A DNA stretch of 64,000 nt from CAYJAB01 sp964368305 (GCA_964368305.1 CAYJAB010000005.1:1-64000); one strand, 5' to 3'. Positions 36,401 through 45,081 are shown, numbered from the stretch's first letter. Notes: generated from the letters alone by a model not told the origin. Numbers and translations are program-made.

Positions 36401-39400
36401 TCATAATCTGAATGATCATACGGATATGTTTTCGTATCTGCTACGTTTCCAGAATCACTAAACTCAGCAGTATATGCAAACGCATATCTATACCCACGTG
36501 TAAAGTCAGATGGACCCTCATAGATAAATGCATTTTGTGCAAATGACCCCTCACCGATTACCGAGTTAAATTCTACATCATTGAAGAACATCGCAATAGC
36601 TGGAACATTATCATCTACTCCAGTAACTGGCAGTGTGATCTCTTTAATACGAATCGCACCCGCTTTAATTGGATCTGTTTCCGCCTTTAATGCATTATAG
36701 AATTGTTGATATTCAAAAATATAATAAGTCACTTCAGTCGCGAGACGTTGTGAGTTGTCATAATTTGATTCAATACGATATCCAATAATCGCATCATCTA
36801 ATAAATCAGGATTATATTTTGCACCATATTTATTCGCATCTTCATTTAAAATCGGTGTTGTTGTAATTGCCGCAATACTTGGATTTTTAGTTAAATCCGG
36901 TGGTGTTGCTTTCGCAGTTAAAACATTATAATTATCATTGATTTCATCGAAGTCATTTATGTACCCGAGATCCATATTATATGTAGCATCGACAATTTCA
37001 TTCACCATAATCATATAAGTTGTTCCAGCAGAAAGTGTTGAAACACCAAAGTTATTTTCAGTAATTAATAATCCATTTGATCCATATAAATTTTCTAAAT
37101 CAGTTTGATCAATTACATCAAAATCTCCAATTAACTCACGATCATATCCTGTCCCTTTAAATAATAAGACATTTACTTTTCCATATTTCAATTCATTTGT
37201 AGCATATCCTACATCACTATCAGATGCATCTTCTAGTGCCTCTAAATTCAAGATTTGTTTAATTTGTGTTGTCTGTGTATCATCTTCTTTCCACGTTGCA
37301 CCCATTCTATTTGTGTCTTTAGTTTGGAATGAAGTTGTACCGATAACACGCTCCATTACACCATTACCATCTCCAAGATTTAAGAATCCTTTAATTGTAA
37401 TTGTATAATTTGTATTTTTATATAAATTATCAAATTCAATATCAATAATTTCTTCATTTGATGAACCACCAGTAGGAACATTATACGTAACCGTATATCT
37501 TCCATCTACAGTTACAGGATTTCCATCTTTTAAGATAATATCTTGTTTAATAACTTGATCTGCATAAATAGAAATTGTCAAAGGATGTAATGCATCTACC
37601 GTTAAAGATGAACTACTATTTAAATGAAGTGTGATATCACCTTGAATACTATTATATTGAAGTGAATACGCATCTAAAATAATCTTTGGAATTGTATCTC
37701 CCAATACTTTCACAACTTCACTTGTACCTAAATCATAAATAACAATTTTCTCATTGTCATCATAATGCATTTCTACTTTTATTGTATAATCTTTTCCACC
37801 TTCCAAGAAGAATTCTACTGGTTGCGGTTCATTTGGTAGAACCGTTTGAGACATCACTTCTTCAGTGCCATTATACGCAGTATACACATACTTCACCGCT
37901 CCATTTTGTGTATCAATCACATTTGGTCTAAATACTTCAAATCCACCTGTAGCACGGTTGTAGTTTACTTGAACATCGCTTGTAATCGTTCCCCATGTAG
38001 GAACTACTTTTAAAGTCATAACTTCAAGTTCTTGTTTAGAGATTAATGTTAATCCTGATGTATCTTTTACAATTGTACGAATTACATATTCTGTATTTGA
38101 ATTTAAATCATCAAATACTAATCCTAATGGATTTAAAGTAGCACCTGCAATTGCTTCAGTTGAACCATCATTATTAAAACGCGTAATAGATCCCGCTTGA
38201 TAGTTTACTTCAATTTTTTGTGTATAATTACTTGCATTGTTTCCTGTTGCAAGATTAAAGTTTTTGTTTTGTTCATACGTTAAAACAAACACCTCTACCG
38301 CTGCTGTTGTTGCTACTTTAGTCGAATCTAATTTTAAAGTAATATCTAATTTATCTTCTTCAGATTTATTATGAACCACATTTGCACCTGTAGAATCTGT
38401 ATAGAAAATACGTGTAATAAATTCTCTTGAATACACAATATCATTTAAAGTGTAATATGCAACCACAGATAATTTATACTCTGTATTTGGTTCTAACGGA
38501 CCATTTAATGTAGAGAAATAAACCTCATCTACCCCATCTTTAAATTCAGGAAACCCAGTTTCTGATGGATCTGTAATAGACCCTTCATTATAACTTCCAT
38601 CCACTACAGAATAACAAGGAATAATTTCACCTGTTTTCATATTTGTAATAAAAACTCTTCCATCATGAGAATTTGTATCACTTGCACTTACCTCAAGACT
38701 TGTTAGTCCATCTGTAATTTGAATCATCCCTTTTAATGAATTTTCAGTGATATTCCAATCCCCAATAGACATTTGAGGAAGTTCAGAGTTTGTAGTAGAC
38801 TCTAAAATAGCATCGTCCCCTTTCAGGCCGCTGCTTCCACTTGAACCATTTGTTCCAGATGTTCCACTTTCTCCATCTTCACCAGATGTTCCATCTTCTC
38901 CACTTTCTCCATCTGTACCATCTTCACCATCAATAGCTTCGATATTTAATTCTGGTACAATTTGTCTTCTTGTTTCATCTTCTGTTAATAAAATACTATC
39001 ATCTGGAGAAATCACAAGTTTTGACATTGTAATTTTATATGCACCATCTTCAATAATTTTTGTAATAGGATAAATTTTTACACCATCTTCTGTTAAGATA
39101 TAACACTCTTCAGAAATTGTAGTCCAAATGTTATCTTCCGTTAAGATACTAACGATTCCATCTTCATTTACACTAATTTCTACAAAGTTACTAACTTCTC
39201 TAATATCTTCATCAGAAAAATATACATCTAATGTATTAGATCTAATAATATATCTATCATCTGAAACTTTCCATACATGCTCACCAAAAGCCAAAGTTCC
39301 AGTTTGTGTATCTACTGTATACCCATTTGCTGACTCTTTGATTTGTAATTCTTTTGATACGTAATAGTTATTAATAAAATTCTCTGATAAATCATCAAAA

Positions 39401-39702
39401 TCTAATAATATCCCATCACTAAAAGCCATTATGCTATCATCAGCTAAATGGACAAAATTCTCGCTTTCAATTGACATCGGAGTCCCTTCAGCATCGCTGA
39501 AACTTACAACACCAGATCTATTCACCTTGTATGTTGTATCACTCTCAATCTCCACCTTTTTAATATCGTCTACGTTTAGGACATACCCATCATTTGCAAA
39601 CTGTTGTTGTCCCTCATTTGCTGAAAAAAGCGATAGTACGACTGTCGATACAATCAATACTACAAACAGCGTGATTAATGCAATCAAACTTTTTTTATTC
39701 AT
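33463..39702 (-). CDS. giant N-terminally anchored surface protein, first gene of the ATPase operon
   Basis: This 2079-residue protein has a signal-anchor helix (about 5-27), a beta-repeat module (about 35-245), a collagen-like G-x-x spacer (about 256-297; units GED, GTD, GES, GTS), and then a long row of fibronectin-like domains marked by recurring 'L..NT.Y' strands (for example near 385, 540 and 745). No LPXTG motif or C-terminal helix is present. The start follows AAAGGAG. The domain order anchor, beta module, flexible spacer, fibronectin-like tail is the same as in its 519- and 3555-residue neighbours. Expression likely starts from the promoter at 39911-39939. Confidence 0.82.
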   Translation of the reverse strand: MNKKSLIALITLFVVLIVSTVVLSLFSANEGQQQFANDGYVLNVDDIKKVEIESDTTYKVNRSGVVSFSDAEGTPMSIESENFVHLADDSIMAFSDGILLDFDDLSENFINNYYVSKELQIKESANGYTVDTQTGTLAFGEHVWKVSDDRYIIRSNTLDVYFSDEDIREVSNFVEISVNEDGIVSILTEDNIWTTISEECYILTEDGVKIYPITKIIEDGAYKITMSKLVISPDDSILLTEDETRRQIVPELNIEAIDGEDGTDGESGEDGTSGEDGESGTSGTNGSSGSSGLKGDDAILESTTNSELPQMSIGDWNITENSLKGMIQITDGLTSLEVSASDTNSHDGRVFITNMKTGEIIPCYSVVDGSYNEGSITDPSETGFPEFKDGVDEVYFSTLNGPLEPNTEYKLSVVAYYTLNDIVYSREFITRIFYTDSTGANVVHNKSEEDKLDITLKLDSTKVATTAAVEVFVLTYEQNKNFNLATGNNASNYTQKIEVNYQAGSITRFNNDGSTEAIAGATLNPLGLVFDDLNSNTEYVIRTIVKDTSGLTLISKQELEVMTLKVVPTWGTITSDVQVNYNRATGGFEVFRPNVIDTQNGAVKYVYTAYNGTEEVMSQTVLPNEPQPVEFFLEGGKDYTIKVEMHYDDNEKIVIYDLGTSEVVKVLGDTIPKIILDAYSLQYNSIQGDITLHLNSSSSLTVDALHPLTISIYADQVIKQDIILKDGNPVTVDGRYTVTYNVPTGGSSNEEIIDIEFDNLYKNTNYTITIKGFLNLGDGNGVMERVIGTTSFQTKDTNRMGATWKEDDTQTTQIKQILNLEALEDASDSDVGYATNELKYGKVNVLLFKGTGYDRELIGDFDVIDQTDLENLYGSNGLLITENNFGVSTLSAGTTYMIMVNEIVDATYNMDLGYINDFDEINDNYNVLTAKATPPDLTKNPSIAAITTTPILNEDANKYGAKYNPDLLDDAIIGYRIESNYDNSQRLATEVTYYIFEYQQFYNALKAETDPIKAGAIRIKEITLPVTGVDDNVPAIAMFFNDVEFNSVIGEGSFAQNAFIYEGPSDFTRGYRYAFAYTAEFSDSGNVADTKTYPYDHSDYEVYKNLYGAGRELETTLGIRTAYILNSGMVSAPKGDPVIYSYVFDTPNSTVANDKNNASVTIHYKYQDLDETIVDTPGNPITQIKFENEFGVESSMNINATPVNTGNGWYQVTIPYVMERGDVGPNGKATLSPEIAINRYLNPDYERTLQELTKDPNYEDEAFYLAHVPVEWGYGADLSTGSMANAINIEMIPVLEENYITFELSDKYIGSQLPRETLVERAYSLKLTVDCTSNSTIDDAVFYIPVETNEYGITSSKFSTSQLGNEYLDETFEFTAEVLYDSGMQGWAYADETLNPIGLFGLQRTNILLNSEPEYILGSYSTYPNRNTQSPANGLIQLNTRFDIETLRNTVKDEKEDQVALQKYFTYTSAQNIGFTKYLSIQHFGVADNNSSNLEHLSGYHVVPKGVASYPLTFKGENSTTLTQLIPTVGELDYDVSITLIDIQSFQISGFSELDQPRVNISVYKTIEDASDLLNNYVGKITLDINADGEYIYSTADNANRIDGLSTNTEYYMVISAVVDGKETILLDTQTTEKAIYTFETHDGLKITPNNEGAIYYNFSYFEKNVQLYFTLNQFLGVDLKYDIFLSESAALNNEAPYITNQELLDLGLIEEKPTSNTNMFDLNLTPSINREKFATGVEYFLRITAMVGSNEETKVTVVEPFFIDGVVDNISSMIYANEATAESISFMVSLTDLEYSLMLDKNMDVASNPSPIYTVRFTDNNGNRIYTKYDEEVYYLKDLQTEFILDDDALRGNSIDQVDISPETIYQIHIYAVPDYNHDGLSGNTIPNDNNSKKDWQYFFNDAGNQVNKYPVFNDFIDTFWINSGPDTSKRNSAMAAVEANFLIASRSQTTTPVENILINKDMATIFINQSDKFELTLAESYGITTINEYNEEIQSFKKITYSITGTNYNGHPVSNYGEAIAPRDPMFTKTKDNANYDVFTYVLPHTVARGLYQVTIKLYVNETDLVPYETLSFTSRS

Positions 39703-39742
39703 CCTCTTACTCCTTTATTACAATTCTCTTTTTATTTTCCCC

Positions 39743-39787
39743 TTAGAAAAAATAATCTTCATTTACAGCATTTTTGCTGTAAAGATT
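39743..39787 (-). terminator. terminator/attenuator hairpin in the leader of the ATPase operon
   Basis: The stem TTTACAGCA / TGCTGTAAA with extra outer pairing (AATC/GATT) is followed on the minus strand by ATTATTTTTT, 40 bases before the giant gene's start. It can act as an intrinsic terminator for anything arriving from upstream, or as an attenuator of the operon transcript. Confidence 0.65.
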
Positions 39788-39910
39788 AGTAACAATTACA
39801 TATTTTTTACAATGAAACAAACTCTCTAAAATACATGTTTTATACGTTACTAAAAAGTTACGAACTTAATCTCTTCTAAAACTAAGGTCATAACTCCTAT
39901 CTTATGTAAC

Positions 39911-39939
39911 ATTTTACACGTATTTCGCTACCATTGCAA
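39911..39939 (-). promoter_or_regulatory. candidate promoter of the F1-like ATPase operon
   Basis: On the minus strand TTGCAA (39934-39939) and TAAAAT (39911-39916) are separated by 17 bases. The predicted transcript would have a leader of about 200 bases before the 2079-residue protein. Confidence 0.5.
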
Positions 39940-40031
39940 TGAATTTGATAAAAAAGTTAAGATATTCACAAACTTTGCACATCAAAGTTTTTTTGACATA
40001 TATATTTACAATATATTATTTTTTTATACAT

Positions 40032-41255
40032 CTATTTTTTCTTAACAATTTTATTAAAAATAGATGTGGTTGTTGAACCAAAAATAACCCCAATTGCAAT
40101 TGTAACTGCAATCGCAATTGTATTTAACCCACTCCATAACGCAAGTGTTGGATCCCCACTCACGACTAATAACATTGTCTGATACATTCCATTACCAGGC
40201 ACAACTAAGATTAAAGATAATAATAAAAAGACTGTTGCAGGGGCTTTTTTTACCCTTGCAATCACATCACTATATACACTAAATGCCATTGAACTCAAAA
40301 ACAATGCCAATGTCATATTATTTAATCCGTAATAAACTACAACATATATCGCAAACCCAATTCCCCCACCAATTGCAGAAGTAAAAAGAAATTTTCTTTT
40401 TGTGTTAAATATTATTCCATATCCAAGCACTGATATAACAGCACCTATTATTTGAAGAGCAGCACGCACTTCAAATACATAATTGACTTCTTTAATTTGC
40501 CCAAACATTTCAATCCATAAGAAAGTTACAAACCCACTTCCAAATGCGATAGCTAATGCAACCATGCACGCTTCAATTGCCCGGGTAATACCAGAAACCA
40601 AATCTCCCGCCAATGTATCGTAGATGGCATTTGTAATCGCAAGCCCCGGAACCAACAACATAATTGTGGATACAACTGTAATATTATAATCAACAATCAA
40701 TCCATATTGATAACATACCAAAGCCATCAGCATTGTTATTGCTGATAAAATTGTTGTATTAAAAAAATCATTAATCTCATACTTCGCAAGCTTAATCATC
40801 ATATAACGAATAATCCCACCAAATACCCCTGCATAAAAGGAATCTAAAATAACTCCATTGAAAAGCAAATTAAATCCAAAACACGAAACAAACGCAAAAA
40901 TCACATTACTTATTACTGAATAAATATGCCCATTTCTAATTTCTTTTAGTTTTGCACTAAATTGCTCAATTGTATATTCTTTACTATGACGTGATAATTC
41001 ATTCACCTCAATTATTTTTTTTAAATTAGTGCTACGTCGTTTAATACGCGCAACAATAGATACTCTTTTACCTTCATATTCACAAGATGCCATAAGTCCT
41101 GTAAGCGTAGAAAAACAATCCGCATCTTCCATCCCGTAATTGCGACATATTCTAACAATTGTATCTTCTACACGATAGGTTTCCGCTCCACTTTCAAGAA
41201 GTGTCCTGCCCGCTAGCACCGCATTTTTTAAAATAATATCTGCTTTACAGTCCAT
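40032..41255 (-). CDS. ThrE-family threonine/serine exporter (fused form)
   Basis: This 407-residue protein combines the two ThrE halves. An N-terminal cytoplasmic region (about 1-115) with AGRTLLESGAETYRVEDT, typical of the DUF1212 part, is followed by about ten membrane helices that include the DUF3815 part from about residue 260. ThrE proteins export small amino acids using the proton-motive force. In many bacteria the halves are separate genes (YjjP/YjjB); here they are joined. It starts behind AAGGAG and lies alone between two gaps. Confidence 0.85.
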   Translation of the reverse strand: MDCKADIILKNAVLAGRTLLESGAETYRVEDTIVRICRNYGMEDADCFSTLTGLMASCEYEGKRVSIVARIKRRSTNLKKIIEVNELSRHSKEYTIEQFSAKLKEIRNGHIYSVISNVIFAFVSCFGFNLLFNGVILDSFYAGVFGGIIRYMMIKLAKYEINDFFNTTILSAITMLMALVCYQYGLIVDYNITVVSTIMLLVPGLAITNAIYDTLAGDLVSGITRAIEACMVALAIAFGSGFVTFLWIEMFGQIKEVNYVFEVRAALQIIGAVISVLGYGIIFNTKRKFLFTSAIGGGIGFAIYVVVYYGLNNMTLALFLSSMAFSVYSDVIARVKKAPATVFLLLSLILVVPGNGMYQTMLLVVSGDPTLALWSGLNTIAIAVTIAIGVIFGSTTTSIFNKIVKKK

Positions 41256-41324
41256 AATAATCTCCTTACGCTTTATTTATTATAATATCTTTTTTATAAA
41301 TGTATAGTATAAACCCTAATTAAA

Positions 41325-41353
41325 CAAAAAAAAGATAGAGTATAAACTCTATC
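41325..41353 (-). terminator. terminator of the lipoprotein gene
   Basis: The stem GATAGAG / CTCTATC with a 6-base loop leads on the minus strand into an eight-base T run overlapping the stop of the upstream lipoprotein gene. Confidence 0.9.
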
Positions 41354-41969
41354 AAACTCCAGCCTTTTTATTAAATACTATTGTCATAGCATAAACTTTA
41401 ACAAAATCTTCATTATTATAATCATCTAACCCAAATGAACTACGATTTAATCCACGCACAGAGTTCACACCCTCCGCTAAAAAAGCCTGTGTTGCTATTA
41501 AAATCTCTTCACCATACTTGATTTCGGTGTGTGCATCATACACAGAAGAAATATTATTTAAATCAGATAAATCTAATTCTCTTTCGACGGTATAACCACG
41601 CGAACCATTTCCTAAAATTGAAAACCTTAATTCTTCCCCTAAATCATCAAACCCAACCGCAAATTTTGACTCACTTTCTATAATTTCAATATCATCTAAC
41701 CTTGAAAATACAGTCCATTCTCCATCCACCATCTCATACACTATTATATTTGCTGAAGAGACTTTATCATCTAAGTGATAACTAAAAATATAAAGTGTGC
41801 TATTACAAACAAGTTTAATAAGATCATTTTCCTCTTTATTGAAATTTGCTTTTTCTATATAAAGCGATGTATCTTCAGCCGTTACATCCTCTGTTTCTGG
41901 AATAGTTGAACAGCCTACTAAACCAATTATAAGCAGACAAAACAAAACCATTTTAAATTTCATTTTCAT
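41352..41969 (-). CDS. lipoprotein, unknown function
   Basis: This 205-residue protein has a lipoprotein signal: basic MKMKFK, a hydrophobic stretch, and lipobox IGLVGC with the cysteine at about residue 20. The mature part is beta-rich and acidic, with no recognised domain. It is probably anchored outside the membrane. It has its own terminator and is followed by the ThrE-like gene at some distance, with no clear functional link. Confidence 0.8.
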   Translation of the reverse strand: MKMKFKMVLFCLLIIGLVGCSTIPETEDVTAEDTSLYIEKANFNKEENDLIKLVCNSTLYIFSYHLDDKVSSANIIVYEMVDGEWTVFSRLDDIEIIESESKFAVGFDDLGEELRFSILGNGSRGYTVERELDLSDLNNISSVYDAHTEIKYGEEILIATQAFLAEGVNSVRGLNRSSFGLDDYNNEDFVKVYAMTIVFNKKAGV

Positions 41970-42015
41970 AGTAATACCCCTTTTTTATTTATTGTATCAC
42001 TTAATCTTTAATATA

Positions 42016-42047
42016 AAAAGAGCGTATAAATTTATACACTCTCTTTT
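42016..42047 (-). terminator. terminator of the hydroxyacid dehydrogenase gene
   Basis: A long AT-rich stem (AAAAGAGCGTATAAA / TTTATACACTCTCTTTT, one mismatch region) directly follows the stop codon on the minus strand and ends in T-rich sequence. Confidence 0.8.
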
Positions 42048-42048
42048 C

Positions 42049-43002
42049 TTATTTAAATTTTTCGTTTTGCAGATTTCCTTGTTCATAACTTCTAATATTA
42101 TCTGCTAAAATAGAAATCATTCTTTGACGTGTCTCTAAACCTTTCCAACCCATATGTGGAGTTAAAATAACATTTTCCATTTCATATAATGGATTATCCG
42201 CAACAGGTGGTTCCACTTCTTGTACATCTAAACCAGCACCAGCAATTCTTCCTTCTTGTAATGCTTGAATAAGCGCAACTTCATCTACCAATGGACCACG
42301 TGCTGTATTAATTAAATAAGCTGTTGGTTTCATCTTGGAAATCGTTTCTTCATTGATAATATGTTTTGTTTCTTCAAACAATGGACAGTGAAGTGATACA
42401 AAATCACTGTTTGAAAGCACAGTATCTAAATCCACAAACTGAATACGATCTGTATCTTCGTATTTTGTTCTTGTATAAACCAAAACATTCATATCAAATG
42501 CAATTGCCAACTTAACTACTTCTTTAGCAATATTCCCATATCCAATAATTCCTAAAGTTTTACCGTTTACTTCCACATGGTGTAAACCAAGGTATTTCGT
42601 AAAATTATCACGATTTTTATTAACCAACATTCTTTGTTGAGTGTGCATTGATGAACATAAATTCAAAATAAATGTCATTACTGTTTGTGCAACTCTTTGT
42701 GTACTATATGCTGGAATATTACATACTTTTATCCCTTTAGCGTGACACGCTGGGATATTAATATTATTGTAACCTGTCCCTGCTTCGCAAATCAATTTTA
42801 CACTCTCGTTTAATTGTGCTGTTATTTCAGCAGATACAACCAACTCTTTTGTTACTACGACTTCATATCCTTTTGTACGCTCTAAAATATCGCATTCTTC
42901 TGTGTGATCATACACTGTTAAATCATCTGAAATAATTGATAAATCTATTTTATGATCATAATTCATTTTCTCTGCATTCAATACTACTGTTTTCTTTCCC
43001 AT
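42049..43002 (-). CDS. D-isomer specific 2-hydroxyacid dehydrogenase (glycerate dehydrogenase-like)
   Basis: This 317-residue NAD(P)-dependent enzyme reduces a 2-keto acid to a D-2-hydroxy acid. The nucleotide motif LGIIGYGNIAKEV is at about residue 149. The catalytic triad is visible as Arg in NTARGPLVD, Glu in DVQEVEPP and His in TPHMGW. The Trp after the His (HMGW) is typical of the glycerate/hydroxypyruvate branch, so that substrate is favoured, but lactate-like substrates remain possible. It is a single gene with its own terminator. Confidence 0.88.
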   Translation of the reverse strand: MGKKTVVLNAEKMNYDHKIDLSIISDDLTVYDHTEECDILERTKGYEVVVTKELVVSAEITAQLNESVKLICEAGTGYNNINIPACHAKGIKVCNIPAYSTQRVAQTVMTFILNLCSSMHTQQRMLVNKNRDNFTKYLGLHHVEVNGKTLGIIGYGNIAKEVVKLAIAFDMNVLVYTRTKYEDTDRIQFVDLDTVLSNSDFVSLHCPLFEETKHIINEETISKMKPTAYLINTARGPLVDEVALIQALQEGRIAGAGLDVQEVEPPVADNPLYEMENVILTPHMGWKGLETRQRMISILADNIRSYEQGNLQNEKFK

Positions 43003-43103
43003 TATATACTCCCTTTTACTTTCAATAGTATTATTTTACAATAAAACATAATGTTTCTCAATGCGTTTTCACTAAGTATAAACAAAGAAGACAACTATTA
43101 TAT

Positions 43104-43130
43104 ATATAAAAACAGATTCAAAGAATCTGC
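43104..43130 (-). terminator. terminator of the MacAB-like operon
   Basis: The stem CAGATTC / GAATCTG lies ten bases after the permease stop on the minus strand and is followed by TTTTTATATA. Confidence 0.85.
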
Positions 43131-43139
43131 TTTTATTCA

Positions 43140-44387
43140 TTATTCATACCTTAATGCTTCAATTGGATCTAAGTTCGCTGCTTTTTTAGCAGGATAATAT
43201 CCAAAGAATAATCCTATAAACATAGAGAATCCTACAGCCAATAAGATTGCAGAAATCGAAGGTACAGCTGGGAACCCCAGTAAAGATGCTGCGCCCATAC
43301 CAAGACTTACTCCAAATATGACACCTAATATTCCACCAATCATGCAGATGATAATCGCTTCCGTTACAAACTGAGCCATAATATCAAATGTCGGTGCACC
43401 TAGTGCTTTTCTTGTACCAATCTCTTTTGTACGTTCTGTAATTGATACCAACATAATATTCATTACACCAATCCCACCTACTAATAGTGAAATAGCTGCA
43501 ATTGCTGAAATCGCAATTTGAATTGTTGTCAACATTTCAGTGAATGATTCTAACATAGATGATGGATCTGAAACACGAATTGTATACTCATCATTGCGAT
43601 TATACACTTCAGTAAAAAATTCTGTTGTGTATGTTTTCATTACTTCAATGTCCGCACTTTCATCAAATGCAAGTGATACAGATGTATACCCTTCTGGTCC
43701 ATCATTCATTTGCTTAGCAGTTGTAATAGGAATATATGTCGTATATGTCTCTTGTGATGAAAACATCATTGCCATACTATCTTCACTGCTTTCACTTACT
43801 CCAATTACATAAAAGTACTCCACTTGATTTGATTGGTGTACATTTATTTTTTGACCAATTGGATCTTGATTCCCAAATAATTCAACTGCCAAATCTTCTT
43901 CGATAATAATTAGATTCTTTTCCTCATCTAAATCTTGTTGTGTAAAATCACGCCCATAAAGAAGTGTTATATTGTTTTCTTGATAGTCTAAATTTATTCC
44001 TGTAGTAGAGAGATTAAATGCATTTTCATCACTTGATACTGAAAGTCCATTTACACTTTCACTTACTATGACACCTGCAAGTTCTTCGCTAAATAATGTT
44101 GAATATTCATCTAATACCGCATCACTTATGTAATCTTCTTCATCTATTGTGTTTGATGAAAATAGTTTCACATTTTCTTCATCACTTTCTTTGGTAGTAA
44201 TTGAAATTGTCAATTGATTAACGCCTGCATCCGACATCGTTGCATTTACAGAAGATGTCAAAGAATTTCCCACTGTTACGATTGCAATCACAGAAGATAT
44301 CCCAATTATAATTCCAAGCATTGTAAGCAATGAGCGCATTTTATTTGCTTTTAGCGCTTCAAGCGCAAGTAGTATATTATCCCACAT
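43140..44387 (-). CDS. MacB-like ABC transporter permease
   Basis: This protein of about 415 residues has one N-terminal membrane helix (MLGIIIGISSVIAIVTVG), a large external domain (about 50-270) and three C-terminal helices, the layout of MacB/FtsX-type permeases. ERTKEIGTRKALGA and the ending ANLDPIEALRYE are standard. The frame opens 12 codons earlier inside the ATPase gene, but the ATG of MWDNILLALEALKANKMRS is the family start and follows AAAGG. It acts with the ATPase and adaptor to export a peptide, drug or lipid. It overlaps the ATPase gene by 11 bases. Confidence 0.9.
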   Translation of the reverse strand: MWDNILLALEALKANKMRSLLTMLGIIIGISSVIAIVTVGNSLTSSVNATMSDAGVNQLTISITTKESDEENVKLFSSNTIDEEDYISDAVLDEYSTLFSEELAGVIVSESVNGLSVSSDENAFNLSTTGINLDYQENNITLLYGRDFTQQDLDEEKNLIIIEEDLAVELFGNQDPIGQKINVHQSNQVEYFYVIGVSESSEDSMAMMFSSQETYTTYIPITTAKQMNDGPEGYTSVSLAFDESADIEVMKTYTTEFFTEVYNRNDEYTIRVSDPSSMLESFTEMLTTIQIAISAIAAISLLVGGIGVMNIMLVSITERTKEIGTRKALGAPTFDIMAQFVTEAIIICMIGGILGVIFGVSLGMGAASLLGFPAVPSISAILLAVGFSMFIGLFFGYYPAKKAANLDPIEALRYE

Positions 44388-45081
44388 AGCCTTTACCTTT
44401 AACATCACTAATGATGTTTCCATCTTTTAAAGTTACAACACGTTGACATTGTTGGGCAAGTTCTGGATTGTGGGTAATAAATACAATCGTATTTCCATTA
44501 TTCTTATGAAGATTGTGTAAAATATCCATTACTTGCTTAGATGTATCTGAATCCAATGCACCTGTTGGTTCATCCGCCAATATAATTGAAGGATTATTCG
44601 CAAGTGCTCTTGCGATAGCTACACGTTGTTTTTGACCACCTGAAAGTTCACTTGGTTTGTGATTCATACGATTGTCCATATTCACACTTTTTAATAACTC
44701 AATCGCTTTTTCTTTCCTTTGTTTTGCATCTACTTTCGCATACAACAAAGGAAGCTCTACATTTTTTAGAATGTTTGTACGACTTACTAAATTAAAGTTT
44801 TGAAAGATAAATCCTATATGCTTATTGCGAATTGCGGATTTTTGATTCTCAGATAACTGCTTTATATCTTCATGATTTAAAGAATACTCACCTTTTGTCG
44901 GTGTATCTAATACACCGATTACGTTCATTAAAGTAGACTTACCACTCCCTGACTCTCCAACAATTGCTACAAATTCACCTTTATAAATGGTTAAATCAAT
45001 ACCATGTAAGACTTCAAGTTCATTGGGCAGGCCTATGAAATAACTTTTTGTAATGCCCTTTAGCTCAATAACACTTTCCAT
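44377..45081 (-). CDS. MacB/LolD-like ABC transporter ATP-binding protein
   Basis: This 234-residue ATPase has Walker A GESGSGKS, the Q-loop in IFQNFNLV, signature LSGGQKQR, Walker B IILADEPTGALD and switch histidine in FITHN. It energises the adjacent MacB-like permease. It overlaps the adaptor gene's stop by one base and the permease by 11, as in YknXYZ-type operons. Confidence 0.92.
   Translation of the reverse strand: MESVIELKGITKSYFIGLPNELEVLHGIDLTIYKGEFVAIVGESGSGKSTLMNVIGVLDTPTKGEYSLNHEDIKQLSENQKSAIRNKHIGFIFQNFNLVSRTNILKNVELPLLYAKVDAKQRKEKAIELLKSVNMDNRMNHKPSELSGGQKQRVAIARALANNPSIILADEPTGALDSDTSKQVMDILHNLHKNNGNTIVFITHNPELAQQCQRVVTLKDGNIISDVKGKGYVG

Larger units (their letters stand above)
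39703..40031 (-). other. 329-base regulatory gap upstream of the ATPase operon
   Basis: No gene was seen here. It holds the operon promoter, a leader of about 200 bases, a terminator-like hairpin near the coding start, and at 39970-39994 an 8-bp hairpin (AAACTTTG / CAAAGTTT) whose T7 tract points to the plus strand. The minus-strand form of that hairpin is a poor terminator for the ThrE-like gene, so read-through into the operon cannot be excluded. Confidence 0.6.

Noticed and set aside
14919..39702. LPXTG sortase anchoring of the giant surface proteins
   Set aside because: None of the three large proteins has an LPXTG-hydrophobic-basic tail; two are held by N-terminal helices and one by a C-terminal helix.
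39970..39994. Terminator-like hairpin with T7 on the plus strand
   Set aside because: No plus-strand gene ends there and its minus-strand form has no T tract, so it is recorded only as part of the intergenic region.
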